Assembly (NCBI RefSeq): GCF_005222845.1
Contig: NZ_STFZ01000014.1
Span: 171,784 to 235,783 of the forward strand
DNA length: 64,000 nt
Reading direction: 5' to 3'
Origin: Rhizobium sp. FY34
GTDB lineage: Bacteria; Pseudomonadota; Alphaproteobacteria; Rhizobiales; Rhizobiaceae
Made by a program: the position numbers and the translations under genes. Position 1 is the stretch's first letter. Every line of letters begins with the position of its first letter. The notes beneath the pieces were generated by a model. The model searched no databases, was not told where the DNA came from, and saw only the letters and a list, made by a program, of their open reading frames with translations. Below are positions 8,909 to 17,955 of this stretch, one piece after another.

Positions 8909-10299
8909 GCGACAGATGCCTTTTCGCTGATCCATTGCTTGGTGCCGCCGCCGTTTGCCGCAAGCCATTCGGCACGGCGGGCAAAATGGGCCGGTGCCAT
9001 GGCATGGATATCGGCAATGATCGCCTTGATATCACCGGTCTTCAGAACCCCATCTTCGACGATAATCTGCCCGTCCACCATGGTCATGGCAACATCGCCA
9101 CCGCGCACGGCGTGGACGAGATTGTGCTGAAGGTTGAAATAGGGGCCTTGCCCGAACAGCGGCGTCATGCGCGGCGTATCGGTACGCACCGCAATGATAT
9201 CCGCCCGCTTGCCCACTTCCAGCGAGCCGATCTCGTCTTCAAGACCGATTGCCTTGGCGCCCAGACTGGTTGCCATGCGCAGGCACTGCCAGCTATCCAT
9301 GGCCGAGGCATCGTGGTGGCGCAGCTTGCCCAGAAGCGAGGCCGTCTTCATCTCCTCGAACATGTCGAAATTGTTGTTTTCCTTTTCACCATCGGTTCCG
9401 AGCCCGACGGGAATGCCAGCTGCCAGCATGTCGGCAATCGGGGCGATGCCGGAGGCAAGCTTCATGTTGGACACCGGATTATGGGCGACCGACACATTGT
9501 ATTTGGCAATCAGCTCGATTTCCGCATCATCCAGCCAGACCGCATGGGCAAGCATCGTGCGCGGCGCCTCGAAGAAACCGAGATCCTCCAGCACATGCAT
9601 CGGCCTCTTGCCGTAGGTTTCGAGGAACCCACCAACCTCCACCTCCGCTTCCGAGCAATGGGTGTGAAAGCCGGTGTTGTGGCGCTTGGCCATGGCAATC
9701 GCCCGGCTCTGGCCTGCCGCATCGGCGTAAAACAGATGTTCAAGGCCAACCCAGACATTGATGCGGCCATTGGCCTTGCGGTGCCATGTCTCGATCATCG
9801 CCTCGTTCATGTCGAGCGTGTCAAAATAATTGTAATCGGGATGTTCGCCGACATAGGGCACGGCCACGAGCCGGGTGCCGATCGCCTCGGCGGCCCGCGC
9901 GCTTCCATCCATGTAGCGCCACATGTCGACCACTGTCGTGGTGCCCGACAGCGCCGATTCCGCGTAACAGAGATAGGACGCCGCTTCTGCCTCGTGGGGC
10001 AGCAGTACGCGGTGCATCGGGTTGATGTGGATGGTCAGCCAATCCCAGACCGGCAGGTGTTCGGCCGTGCCGCGCAGGAAGCCGGAATGGGCGTGGGCAT
10101 TGATGAGGCCCGGCATCAGCAGCGCGTTATCGATCCTCTTGACGGGAAGCGTCGGATGGCTGGCCTTGACCACCTCCAGCGTGCCGACCGAGACAATGCG
10201 CCCATCCTCGATGGCGACGGCGCCTTCCGGAATGACGCTGTTTTGCGCATCCATGGTCAGAAGATAATCAGCCGTCAGGATCGTTGCGGTCGAGGTCAT
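8905..10299 (-). CDS. amidohydrolase-family deaminase (SsnA/TrzA type)
   Basis: This 464-residue metal-dependent hydrolase belongs to the AtzC/TrzA/SsnA branch, which deaminates cyclic amidines such as purines, pterins and adenosine derivatives. Metal and catalytic residues are His69 and His71 (NAHAHS), His214 and Glu217 (HTHCSEAE), His252 (LAHAVWL) and Asp303 (GLGTDGEKENNN). The C-terminal GSLEVGKRADIIAV returns to the composite beta domain. It overlaps the downstream oxygenase gene by four bases and follows the GMC oxidoreductase gene by 37 bases. 8-oxoguanine, an oxidised or alkylated purine, or isoxanthopterin are plausible substrates. The sequence alone does not decide. Confidence 0.88.
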   Translation of the reverse strand: MTSTATILTADYLLTMDAQNSVIPEGAVAIEDGRIVSVGTLEVVKASHPTLPVKRIDNALLMPGLINAHAHSGFLRGTAEHLPVWDWLTIHINPMHRVLLPHEAEAASYLCYAESALSGTTTVVDMWRYMDGSARAAEAIGTRLVAVPYVGEHPDYNYFDTLDMNEAMIETWHRKANGRINVWVGLEHLFYADAAGQSRAIAMAKRHNTGFHTHCSEAEVEVGGFLETYGKRPMHVLEDLGFFEAPRTMLAHAVWLDDAEIELIAKYNVSVAHNPVSNMKLASGIAPIADMLAAGIPVGLGTDGEKENNNFDMFEEMKTASLLGKLRHHDASAMDSWQCLRMATSLGAKAIGLEDEIGSLEVGKRADIIAVRTDTPRMTPLFGQGPYFNLQHNLVHAVRGGDVAMTMVDGQIIVEDGVLKTGDIKAIIADIHAMAPAHFARRAEWLAANGGGTKQWISEKASVA

Positions 10300-10336
10300 G
10301 GTCTGCTCCAGGGTTTCAGGACGAAGGACGCAAGTT

Positions 10337-11905
10337 TCACACCGCCTCCAGAAGAAAGGCGGCGGCCCGCTCGCCGATCATCGTGACGGGCGCATGGGTG
10401 TTGCAGGTGGGAATGACGGGGATGACCGAGGCATCGGCAATCATCAATCCGTCGAGCCCGTGCACGGCAAGCCGGCTGTCGACCACGGCCATGTCGTCCC
10501 GACCCATTTTTGCGGTGCCGACCGGATGGAAGAAGGTGGAACAGCCGTTACGGGCAAATTCGCGCAAGGCCGCGCGCGACAACCGGCCTTTGGGGGCGGC
10601 AAACCCGTCAAACAGGGTGGAAAAGGCCGGGGTCTCCGCAAGCGCCATCACCGTCTCGATGGCACCCACAGTCGCCTCAAGATCGGATGGTTCGGCAAAA
10701 TAGTTCGGCTGGATGTCGAGCGGGCCGAATGGATCGGCTGACAGCAGGCGCAGGTCGCCGATGCTTTTCGAATGCATCAGCCCGGCGCCCAGCGAAAACA
10801 CCGTGCCCGACATATCGTGGAGCGCGCGAAGGCCGGGGGCCGCACTGTTTCCCTGCACGGGAAAGCTATGCACGTCCGGCTGCGCAAGGCCGGCTTGCGA
10901 TTTCCAGTTCATCATCGTGCCGCCGCCATTGTCGAGGACCTCGCCCAACGGCAGTTTCGAGCGACAGACGACGGCCTGCACCAGCGGATGATCCTGGAGA
11001 TTGCGCCCGACGCCCTTCAACGCATGGACCAGCGGAATGCCGAGCCGCTTCAGTTCGGCCGGATCGCCAATGCCCGACAGCATGAGGAGGCGCGGCGTAT
11101 CGAAGGTGCCGGCCGACAGCACCACCTGCGTTGTCGCACGGGTCTCGACAACGGTTCCATTCACCAGATGACGAAGACCGGTGCAGCGTCCCCTTTCGAG
11201 CGTCAGGCCGATGGCCTGCGAGCCGGTCAGCACCGTCAAGCGCGGGTGATCGAGGATCGGATAAAGATAGCCATGCGCCGAACTCCAGCGCCTGCCATCG
11301 GCGATGTTGAGATTGGAGGGGCAGGCGCCCTCGTTACTTTCCCCATTCGGATCGGCAATCACAGGAATGCCAAGATCGGCCGCGCCATCCAGCATCGCCT
11401 GCGCCACCGGATGCAGCTTTTTGCTGGTGGTGATTTTCAACGGCCCACCGGCCCCGCGCCAGAAGCTTTCGCCGCCTTCCCAATCCTCCGCCTTTTTGAA
11501 GAAAGGCAGCACATCACGGAAGGACCAGCCGTTACAGCCGGCCGCCTGCCAGGCGTTATAATCGTTCGGATGACCGCGATACCACATCATCGCATTGATC
11601 GCCGATGACCCACCGAGCGCCTTGCCGCGCGGAATGCCGATCGTGTGGCCGTTGACGCGGGGCGTTGGCGTATAATCATAACCCCAGTCCCAGCGGCCGC
11701 GCCCGAGCGGCACCCATTGGCGCGGATCCTCGATCTCTGCGATGCCAAACCCCGGTTCGCCCGCTTCCACCAGAAGCACGGTGGCATCCGTGCCATCGAT
11801 CAGGCGCCGCACCACCGGCAGCCCGCCGGAGCCCGCGCCGATGACGATATAGTCATAGGCTTTTTGCAGCGCGCGGTTCGGCAGGATCGGCGGGATGTCG
11901 GTCAT
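10337..11905 (-). CDS. GMC-family FAD oxidoreductase
   Basis: This 522-residue flavoprotein is of the choline dehydrogenase/alcohol dehydrogenase type. The N-terminal dinucleotide fold is DYIVIGAGSGGLPVVRRL. The GMC signature 1 is GKALGGSSAINAMMWYRG and signature 2 is SAGTFDTPRLLMLSGIG. The C-terminal substrate domain carries the conserved HPVGTAKMG and THAPVTMIGERAA with the catalytic His/His-Asn region. It oxidises a primary alcohol to an aldehyde, passing electrons to oxygen or a quinone/cytochrome. Next to an aldehyde dehydrogenase and an oxygenase it could process an alcohol released from the side chain of the substrate (inference). No signal peptide is seen. Confidence 0.9.
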   Translation of the reverse strand: MTDIPPILPNRALQKAYDYIVIGAGSGGLPVVRRLIDGTDATVLLVEAGEPGFGIAEIEDPRQWVPLGRGRWDWGYDYTPTPRVNGHTIGIPRGKALGGSSAINAMMWYRGHPNDYNAWQAAGCNGWSFRDVLPFFKKAEDWEGGESFWRGAGGPLKITTSKKLHPVAQAMLDGAADLGIPVIADPNGESNEGACPSNLNIADGRRWSSAHGYLYPILDHPRLTVLTGSQAIGLTLERGRCTGLRHLVNGTVVETRATTQVVLSAGTFDTPRLLMLSGIGDPAELKRLGIPLVHALKGVGRNLQDHPLVQAVVCRSKLPLGEVLDNGGGTMMNWKSQAGLAQPDVHSFPVQGNSAAPGLRALHDMSGTVFSLGAGLMHSKSIGDLRLLSADPFGPLDIQPNYFAEPSDLEATVGAIETVMALAETPAFSTLFDGFAAPKGRLSRAALREFARNGCSTFFHPVGTAKMGRDDMAVVDSRLAVHGLDGLMIADASVIPVIPTCNTHAPVTMIGERAAAFLLEAV

Positions 11906-11915
11906 TCCATCGGTC

Positions 11916-12524
11916 TCAATTGTGCTCGCTCGGCCCCATGATCACGATGCCTTCGGTCGCCTCCACATGGCGCACGAAAATATACTTGTCCTCGCGCCCG
12001 TCCGAATGCTTGCGCTTGATATCCGGCTGCACGGTGCCGGCCACCTTGGCCACGACCACGTAAGGAACGTCAGCGACAAGGCCCGCCGCGCAATGGGTCT
12101 CGAACTCTTCAAGCGTGCGCACTGTGTAGGCATGCTCGACGCCGGCACCACGGGCAATGGCGGCAATATCCACGCGCCCAAAGGCGGTATGCGTCGGCGG
12201 CCCGCCGATCGACTGGTAACATTCGTTGTCCCAGACGACGATGAAGAGGTTCTTCGGCTGCTCATTGCCAAGCGTGGCCAGAATGCCGAGGTTGAACATC
12301 ATGCCGCCATCGGTATCGAGCGAGATGATGCGCCGGTGCGGCAGGCCGGTTGCAAGACCAAAGGCCTGCGGCGTGACGCAACCGAGCTGCTGCTGGAAGA
12401 GGCTTGCCGCGCGCATGTGCGGGGCTGCATTGTACCATTCATCGACGGAGGCGCCGAGTGACAGGATCACCAGCTCGTCCTTCAGCCGTTCGGCCAGAAG
12501 TTTCATGCAGTCATAGCGCTTCAT
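11916..12524 (-). CDS. ThDP-dependent decarboxylase, beta (PP-domain) subunit
   Basis: This 202-residue C-terminal half of a two-subunit thiamine-diphosphate decarboxylase resembles sulfopyruvate decarboxylase ComE and the phosphonopyruvate decarboxylase C-half. The ThDP/Mg site follows the pattern DTDGGMMFNLGIL, with the distal Asn-containing part in VVWDNECYQS. The start overlaps the stop of the alpha subunit gene. Substrate is a 2-oxo acid, and the product is the aldehyde one carbon shorter, which could feed the aldehyde dehydrogenase at the end of the operon. The link to sulfonate or phosphonate metabolism is only by family; no other gene for those pathways is seen nearby. Confidence 0.82.
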   Translation of the reverse strand: MKRYDCMKLLAERLKDELVILSLGASVDEWYNAAPHMRAASLFQQQLGCVTPQAFGLATGLPHRRIISLDTDGGMMFNLGILATLGNEQPKNLFIVVWDNECYQSIGGPPTHTAFGRVDIAAIARGAGVEHAYTVRTLEEFETHCAAGLVADVPYVVVAKVAGTVQPDIKRKHSDGREDKYIFVRHVEATEGIVIMGPSEHN

Positions 12525-13021
12525 CGAACGATACTCCCGCCAAGGGCGATGGCCGAATGGTAATAGGCATTGTAGGACCAGTTATAGGCATCGACGATCG
12601 ACTGCTCGATCTCGTCTTCCTCGCGCACCACGCGGTAGGGAATGCGCAGCGCATTCAGCACCGGTTCCATGGTGATGCCGTGCGGAATGGCCCACCAGTT
12701 GTTTTCGCCCAATTCACCGCGATAGCTCATCAGCATGATGACGGGTATGCCTGCCCCCAGCCCCATGCGTGCCAGCGGCTCGACGGAGGCGCGCAGGCCG
12801 GAATTTTCCATGATGAGTGCTGCCCGCTTGCCCGAGAGAAAGATGCCGCCGCAGATGGCAGCACCTTCGCCCTCATTTGTAACGCGGATGGTGCGGATAT
12901 CCGGATCGGCATCGAGCGCCGGGTAAAGCTCCTTGAAGAGCGAGTCCGGCAGATAGCAGACGGTGCTGACGCCGGCTTTCTTCAGCCCGCGGATCACGGC
13001 ATCGACGGATGATGGCTTCAT
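12521..13021 (-). CDS. ThDP-dependent decarboxylase, alpha (PYR-domain) subunit
   Basis: This 166-residue N-terminal half of the split decarboxylase is ComD-like. The pyrimidine-ring-activating Glu lies in TNEGEGAAICGG, and LPDSLFKELYP and GLGAGIPVIMLMSYRGELGE are typical of sulfopyruvate/phosphonopyruvate decarboxylases. The two halves overlap by 4 bases and should form an alpha2beta2-type enzyme. The 93 bases upstream (13022-13114), between this gene and the LysR-type regulator gene, could hold a LysR-controlled promoter for the 13021-2909 operon. Confidence 0.82.
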   Translation of the reverse strand: MKPSSVDAVIRGLKKAGVSTVCYLPDSLFKELYPALDADPDIRTIRVTNEGEGAAICGGIFLSGKRAALIMENSGLRASVEPLARMGLGAGIPVIMLMSYRGELGENNWWAIPHGITMEPVLNALRIPYRVVREEDEIEQSIVDAYNWSYNAYYHSAIALGGSIVR

Positions 13022-13114
13022 GGTTTTCCCTCGTTTCGAGCAAAGGATCGCAAACCTGAAGTGTTCCGAATAGCTGGTATCTTCTGAGGTATTCGTTGCG
13101 CAAAAGGCAACATC

Positions 13115-14077
13115 TCAAGGTGCCTTTCCCAATCCCTGCCCACCCGTCTGCCCCGATGGCTGCGTCAGCTGCTCAACCGATTGTTCCAGCAGCCGGCCGA
13201 GTGCGCTTGCCGCATCCGACATTTCCTTGGTCGAGCGGGACAGCAGCATCAGCTTGCGGTTGGGAAGCCGGGTGTCGGTGAGCGGCACGAAGACAAGAAG
13301 ACCCTGTGCCAGCTCCTGTTCCACGCCGACGCGGGTTTGCAGCACAAGCCCGAGATCTCTCAGCGCGAGTTCAACCATCAGGCCGATGGAATTGGTGCGC
13401 GAGCGGCGCGACAGATCGAGTAGAGAGCGGTTCAGCGCATCTTCCACAGAGGCGCCGAGTGTCAGGCTCTGATCGGAAAGGATGACCCGCCGGTTGGCGA
13501 GATCGAAGAGTTTCAGCTCGGTGCGCGCTGCCAGGTCGCTTCCCGGCAGCGCCAGAACCCCGATCGGCAGCGAGACGCTGGCAATGCGCCGCACGGTGCG
13601 CGGCACGCGCACGTCAAACAGCACGGCGAGATCGCATTCGCCTTCGGCCACCGCATTGGCGGCCTCCTGCGAGGCCATCACCTTGATATCGACGGTGATG
13701 GCCGGATGGCGCGCCCAGAACGCGGCAAGGGCTGCCGGAAGCAGGCCGCGCGCCACGCTCTCCACCACGGCAATAGAGACTGTTCCGCGATGCAGGCCAT
13801 GCAGGTCATTGATCTCCGCGCAGGCGCGGGCAAGCTCCGAAAGCGAGGCCCGCGCGTGATAGAGCAGAAGCTCGCCGGCGCTGGTCAGCTTCAGGCGCTG
13901 GCGCACCCGCTCAAACAGCGGCGTGCCCAGTTCGTCTTCGAGCTGTCGCAGGATCCGGCTGACCGAAGACGGCGCTACATTCAGCGACAGCGCCGCCTGG
14001 CGGATCGATCCCAGCCGCGCCACCAGCTGGAAATAATGGATGCGGGTGGCAACCAGACCCAGCCGGTAGGCGTCCAT
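13115..14077 (-). CDS. LysR-family transcriptional regulator
   Basis: This 320-residue regulator has an N-terminal winged helix-turn-helix (HYFQLVARLGSIRQAALSL then SVSRILRQLEDELGTPLFER) and a C-terminal periplasmic-binding-type effector domain. I start at the ATG at 14077, which overlaps the stop of adenine deaminase as ATGA. A longer frame from 14218 would lie inside ade. It is co-directional with its neighbours rather than divergent, and sits between ade and the decarboxylase genes. It is the only local regulator of this island, so it probably responds to the pathway substrate. The C-terminus is Gly/Gln-rich and of low complexity. Confidence 0.88.
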   Translation of the reverse strand: MDAYRLGLVATRIHYFQLVARLGSIRQAALSLNVAPSSVSRILRQLEDELGTPLFERVRQRLKLTSAGELLLYHARASLSELARACAEINDLHGLHRGTVSIAVVESVARGLLPAALAAFWARHPAITVDIKVMASQEAANAVAEGECDLAVLFDVRVPRTVRRIASVSLPIGVLALPGSDLAARTELKLFDLANRRVILSDQSLTLGASVEDALNRSLLDLSRRSRTNSIGLMVELALRDLGLVLQTRVGVEQELAQGLLVFVPLTDTRLPNRKLMLLSRSTKEMSDAASALGRLLEQSVEQLTQPSGQTGGQGLGKAP

Positions 14078-15876
14078 CAAGCCGCCTCGAACGGCGGGAC
14101 GATGGCCATCTGGGGCACGGTGACAAGGCCCTTGTCGGTGATGCGGATTTCCGGGATGACCGACAGCGGAATGAGGTTGAAGCCCATATAGGGAATGGTG
14201 CAGCCGGCCTTTTCCCACTCCACCTTCAGGGCCTGCACTTCCGCCGAGACCTCATGCACGCGCTTGTCGGACATCAGGCCCGCGACCGGCAGCGGCACCA
14301 TGGCCGTCACCTTGCCATCCTGCACCACGCAGACCCCGCCCTGATGCGCCTCGATGGCGCGCAGCGCCACCTGCATGTCGGCCTCATTGGTGCCAGCGAT
14401 GATGATGTTGTGGCTGTCATGGCCAACGGACGAGGCGACCGCGCCGCTTTTCAGCGCAAAATTCGACAGAAGCGCATGTGCCACATTGCCATCCGATTTC
14501 CCATGGCGCTCGATGACCGTGACGAAGCAAAGCCCGTGACGGGAGAAATGGGTTTCCCAGTCATTGGCCGGCTCCAGCGTGATTTTCTCGTGGCCAAGGA
14601 TGATGCCCGGCAGTTCGGTGCGGATGGTATTGGCAATCACCGTGCCGCCCGGCAGATCCGGGGTCAGCTTTACGTCCTTCGGCAGCTTGACCGTGTGATA
14701 GGCCGCCTCCGGATAACGCCAGCGGTTGGAGAGGGCGGCATCGAGCGCCGGCGTGATGGCCTTCTGGTCCACCACCAGTTCGCCGCCATACCAGGTGCTG
14801 ACCGGGTTCAGATCATCATCGAGCAGCACCAGATCGGCGCGCCGGCCACCGCCCATGCCGCCGATATCGCCTTCCATGCCAAAACGGGTCGCGCCGTGGA
14901 GCGAGCCCATCGCCCAGGCCTGTTCCGGCGTCATGCCGGCGCGGCGGGCTTCGCGCACCACCCAGTCGAGGCCGAAGGCAAGAAGATCTTCGGCGTCGCG
15001 GTCATCGGTGCAGACGGCAATGCGCTTGTGCGAGGCACCAAGCTCGGTGACGGTGCGGATCGCATCCGGCAGCGAATGCCAGGGCGTCGTCGGTGGTCCG
15101 CCGCGCAGGAACAGCCAGATGCCGGCTTCCAGAAGGTCATCGGCAATATCCCGGTCGATGGCCTCGTGCGTATCCGTGACGCCGGACGCGGCATAGGCGG
15201 AAACAAATTCGCGGCCATAGACATGGCCAGAGACCGGCCTGCCGCGTGAAAGCGCTGCGGCCAGTATGGCGTGGGCGCGCTCGTCACCCATGGTGACGGG
15301 CACGAAATCCATCTTTTCCCCCAGCGCCACGGCTTCCGGCCATTTGTCGAACAGAGCGGCGATCTTCTCTGCCGTCAGATCACCGCCTGCCGTTTCAAGA
15401 TCGGGCGATGTTGCCGGCACGGTGGAGGGGACCGTGAGGAAAATCGACAGCGGCGCATGCCGGGCATCCTCCAGCATCGCCTCGACGCCCGCCACATCCA
15501 TGACATTGCCGATCTCGTGGCTATCGCAGAAGATCGTCGTCGTGCCGTTGAGAAGGGCCGCTTCCGCATAGGCGCAGGCCGTGACCATGCTGGATTCGAT
15601 ATGGATATGCGGGTCAACCAGCCCCGGCGCGATAATGCCGCCTCGCGCATCATAACGCTTCGCGCTTGTGCTTTTCGACGTGCCGGACGGTTTGACGGCC
15701 GCAATCCGGCCACCGGCGATCCAGACTTCTCGCTCCGGCAGGATGCGCTCCGAATAGGTGGAGAGCACGCGTGCCCCGGTGATCACCAGATCCGGGCTTG
15801 CACGTCCGGAGGCGACATCGGCCAACCGCCGCGTCATGCTAGCAAGCGGGGCGACGGAAAATCGGGTGAGCGCCAT
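14077..15876 (-). CDS. ade: adenine deaminase
   Basis: This 599-residue amidohydrolase converts adenine to hypoxanthine and ammonia. The family pattern of bacterial Ade is clear: LITGARVL-type N-terminal beta domain, [13 protein letters not shown] (His90, His92), [36 protein letters not shown] and the C-terminal [10 protein letters not shown]. The start at 15876 is preceded by AGGAG nine bases upstream; a longer frame from 15933 lacks that support. It sits between the GST-like gene and the LysR gene on the minus strand. In the island it would deaminate adenine released from imported or dealkylated purines. Confidence 0.93.
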   Translation of the reverse strand: MALTRFSVAPLASMTRRLADVASGRASPDLVITGARVLSTYSERILPEREVWIAGGRIAAVKPSGTSKSTSAKRYDARGGIIAPGLVDPHIHIESSMVTACAYAEAALLNGTTTIFCDSHEIGNVMDVAGVEAMLEDARHAPLSIFLTVPSTVPATSPDLETAGGDLTAEKIAALFDKWPEAVALGEKMDFVPVTMGDERAHAILAAALSRGRPVSGHVYGREFVSAYAASGVTDTHEAIDRDIADDLLEAGIWLFLRGGPPTTPWHSLPDAIRTVTELGASHKRIAVCTDDRDAEDLLAFGLDWVVREARRAGMTPEQAWAMGSLHGATRFGMEGDIGGMGGGRRADLVLLDDDLNPVSTWYGGELVVDQKAITPALDAALSNRWRYPEAAYHTVKLPKDVKLTPDLPGGTVIANTIRTELPGIILGHEKITLEPANDWETHFSRHGLCFVTVIERHGKSDGNVAHALLSNFALKSGAVASSVGHDSHNIIIAGTNEADMQVALRAIEAHQGGVCVVQDGKVTAMVPLPVAGLMSDKRVHEVSAEVQALKVEWEKAGCTIPYMGFNLIPLSVIPEIRITDKGLVTVPQMAIVPPFEAA

Positions 15877-15929
15877 GGCAAGATCTCCTCTTGTGACGGG
15901 ATGTGCCGGTTGCGGCTCCCGCCTTGTCT

Positions 15930-16562
15930 TCAATGATAATCTGGAATGCCCGGCATGGTGCGGAACCCGGGCAGGATGCGGAAGCGCCGCAGCCAGCGGC
16001 GAAGGGCGGGAAACTCGTCATGGTCGATGCCATAATCGCGGCTGAGCGCAAAGCTCGGCAGAAGCGACAGATCGGCAATAGTCGGGGTGTCTGCCGCAAA
16101 CCACTCAAAGCCTTCGATATGGCGCAGGACCATGTGATCATCCATGATGCGCAGCGCCTGGCGCGCCTCTCTCGTCAGGGCCTCCAAATCGCCGGCAGTG
16201 CCGAATACCGCCACGCGGCGGGCCTCGATGGCGCAGGCGAGTGCCGTGGCGGAAAAGAACGTCCACTGCATGACGCGTGAAAAGGTGGCGGGTTCAAGCG
16301 GCAGCCAGACGCCGGCCGCATTATGGGCACGCGACAGATGGGCAAGGATCGCCTGCGTACCATAGAGCACAAGGTCTCCATCCTTGAGAATGGGAAGGCT
16401 GCCAAGCGGGTTGAGCGCCCGCATCGCCGGCCCCTTTTCCTCATGACCGGGCACCATGTCGATGGCCACGATCTCATGGGCAATGCCGAGGAAGGAGAGC
16501 ATCAGCCGCACGCGGTAACAGTTCTCGTCGAGATCGTGATTGTAGAGGGTGATTTCAGACAT
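15930..16562 (-). CDS. glutathione S-transferase-like protein
   Basis: This 210-residue GST-fold protein has a thioredoxin-like N-terminal domain ([19 protein letters not shown], cis-Pro region [18 protein letters not shown]) and a helical C-terminal domain ([13 protein letters not shown]). The start ATG sits in a TGATG with the stop of the Rieske gene, so the two are translationally coupled. In the caffeine N7-demethylase of Pseudomonas a GST-like protein, NdmE, is a structural partner of the Rieske-less NdmC. The same pairing of a GST-like gene, a free Rieske protein and Rieske-less catalytic subunits here suggests a similar scaffold role. An ordinary glutathione-conjugating or maleylpyruvate-isomerase-like enzyme is the alternative. 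Confidence 0.85.
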   Translation of the reverse strand: MSEITLYNHDLDENCYRVRLMLSFLGIAHEIVAIDMVPGHEEKGPAMRALNPLGSLPILKDGDLVLYGTQAILAHLSRAHNAAGVWLPLEPATFSRVMQWTFFSATALACAIEARRVAVFGTAGDLEALTREARQALRIMDDHMVLRHIEGFEWFAADTPTIADLSLLPSFALSRDYGIDHDEFPALRRWLRRFRILPGFRTMPGIPDYH

Positions 16563-17260
16563 CACGCCACCTCCGCAACGGTTACAGGCGCTTCAAGGGC
16601 AAGCCGCAAAGCCTGCGCCCAGCGTGCAAGGGCTGCAATCAGATCCACCGACCCCTCGTCGGCCAGGATATGTAGCCCGATCTTTTGCGGACCGATCACC
16701 TGAACGGCAATCGACAGGCTGAGCGCGCCGGCCTCAAGGGTCCAGGCATGCGGGGTAACGACCTGCAGCCGGGCGGGATACGTCTCGTCTTTCCCGACAG
16801 GCAGTTGCGTCTGTTTCAGGATGGCAAGAGCGTGGGCCGCGGAACAATCTGCATAAAGGCTGCGCACCGGAAGGTTTGTGCCCATAGTGGGAAGCGGATC
16901 GGCAGCCTGCGCAGCGGTTGCGAGCCGCGTCCAGATCACGCCGCCGGCTTCTTCGACGGCATAGGTGGCGATCTTGATCGTCTTTGGGACGTCGAGATCG
17001 GGATGGGCGGGAATATGGCGACATTGTCCGGCCGTATCATAGGACCAGCCGTGATAGAGGCAGGCAATATGGTCGCCGCGCACAAAGCCGAAACTCATGC
17101 GCATGCCGCGATGCGGACAGCGGTCTTCCCACACATGCGCCACGCCCTTGGCATCGCGCCAGACAACCAGTTCAGCCCCCTCGACAACGGCGCCAGCCGA
17201 CGTGCCCGGCTCGATGGAGGCCGAGAGCGCCACCGGCACCCATGCTGCTTCACTCGACAT
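16562..17260 (-). CDS. stand-alone Rieske [2Fe-2S] protein with C-terminal extension
   Basis: This 232-residue protein has a complete Rieske motif near the N-terminus: Cys48-Pro-His50 (RCPHRGMRM) and Cys67-x2-His70 (ACLYHGWSYD), with 16 residues between. The rest of a Rieske domain follows (CRHIPAHPDLDVPKTIK, then AVEEAGGVIWTR). Residues from about 115 lack any mononuclear-iron motif and do not match the oxygenase catalytic domain. This is therefore an electron-transfer subunit, not an oxygenase alpha subunit. It is coupled to the GST-like gene downstream. It is the obvious source of the cluster missing from the two catalytic subunits at 8042 and 22896. No NAD(P)H:flavin reductase is visible in the window to reduce it. 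Confidence 0.88.
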   Translation of the reverse strand: MSSEAAWVPVALSASIEPGTSAGAVVEGAELVVWRDAKGVAHVWEDRCPHRGMRMSFGFVRGDHIACLYHGWSYDTAGQCRHIPAHPDLDVPKTIKIATYAVEEAGGVIWTRLATAAQAADPLPTMGTNLPVRSLYADCSAAHALAILKQTQLPVGKDETYPARLQVVTPHAWTLEAGALSLSIAVQVIGPQKIGLHILADEGSVDLIAALARWAQALRLALEAPVTVAEVA

Positions 17261-17302
17261 AGTTCATTCCCCTTGAATTCTGAAAACTTGCGCCTCTCGA
17301 CA

Positions 17303-17539
17303 TCAGGCATCGCTGCGCGTCACATCCATCACGATGCAGTCTGTTGGGCCAAGGCTGCAGGCCATTTCAAACATGTCGACCAGTGCCTCCTGCCCGCAAA
17401 CCGACAGGCTGACGCGTGTGCCGCTGCAGGCATTGACGTCAAGATCGATATCGAGCCTGTCGGCCCGGTGGCGGGCAAAGCCGAGAAAGCTGTCGCAATC
17501 GAACGCGCCCTCGAACAGGAAATGCACCGGCGGGTTCAT
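17303..17539 (-). CDS. small acylphosphatase-fold protein, probably non-catalytic
   Basis: This 78-residue protein aligns over most of its length with acylphosphatases. Similarities are a first strand FEGAFDCDSFLGFARHRADR in place of the usual VQGVGFR loop and helix, and a second half LSVCGQEALVDMFEMAC, then LGPTDCIVMDV. The catalytic Arg of the VGFR loop is replaced (Leu by my alignment), so phosphatase activity is doubtful. An Asn in the later loop (DVNACSG) may be kept. It is the first gene of the minus-strand run, 42 bases upstream of the Rieske gene, facing the sigma-54 promoter region. A structural or ligand-sensing role for the oxygenase is possible, with no direct evidence. Confidence 0.65.
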   Translation of the reverse strand: MNPPVHFLFEGAFDCDSFLGFARHRADRLDIDLDVNACSGTRVSLSVCGQEALVDMFEMACSLGPTDCIVMDVTRSDA

Positions 17540-17955
17540 GGGGCGACCCCAGGATGGCGCCCGGCAAGCCGTGTTCGATCCGCCCTCTCCTGCCCGTTCA
17601 TGCTGCTGCGGCGCATTTCGTCTCCGATTGTCTGCATCTTGGGCATATGACTAAACTTTGATCATGCCTTAATTTTATTCAGTCTAGCCTCAGCCAGAGC
17701 CCGCTTTCAAGCAAATTCTGTCCGGGCAGATGTTGCCTTTTGCGCATGCTTCCGATCTATTTTTTTCGACTATGCGGAACACTGGCGATTTGAAAAGCTC
17801 GGGCTCGAAGGGTGTTGGCGGGCTTTCCAGCTGGAAGCCGAGGTGTCGCTGCGCATCTTCAGGGCAGTCCGATTGGGCAGGCAGCAGGCTTGAAGGGACG
17901 CGCAAAAGCTGGGCCACGGCCCGCTGTCTTGCCCCAACACTGTCGCTTTGCGGTT
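17540..17955. other. divergent intergenic region between the two arms of the purine island
   Basis: About 510 bases (17540-18053) separate the divergent minus and plus arms. The sigma-54 promoter lies near the right end. An AT-rich patch at 17640-17690 could hold the minus-strand promoter. I found no clear NtrC-type dyad by eye. Short open frames here (for example 17730-18044 on the plus strand) have no recognisable protein features, so I treat the stretch as non-coding. Confidence 0.6.

Noticed and set aside
8731-10386. 551-codon open frame opposite the deaminase and oxygenase genes
   Set aside because: It is an antisense shadow of genes with clear catalytic motifs.
11916-13021. Sulfonate (coenzyme M or sulfolactate) pathway suggested by the ComD/ComE-like decarboxylase
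   Set aside because: No sulfolactate dehydrogenase, phosphosulfolactate synthase, sulfoacetaldehyde acetyltransferase or sulfite enzyme is present. The family match alone is not enough.
17711-17726. Second sigma-54-like site on the minus strand (CCGGACAGAATTTGCT) facing the Rieske operon
   Set aside because: The -12 half fits but the -24 half has three mismatches, and the GG-GC spacing is 9 rather than 10.
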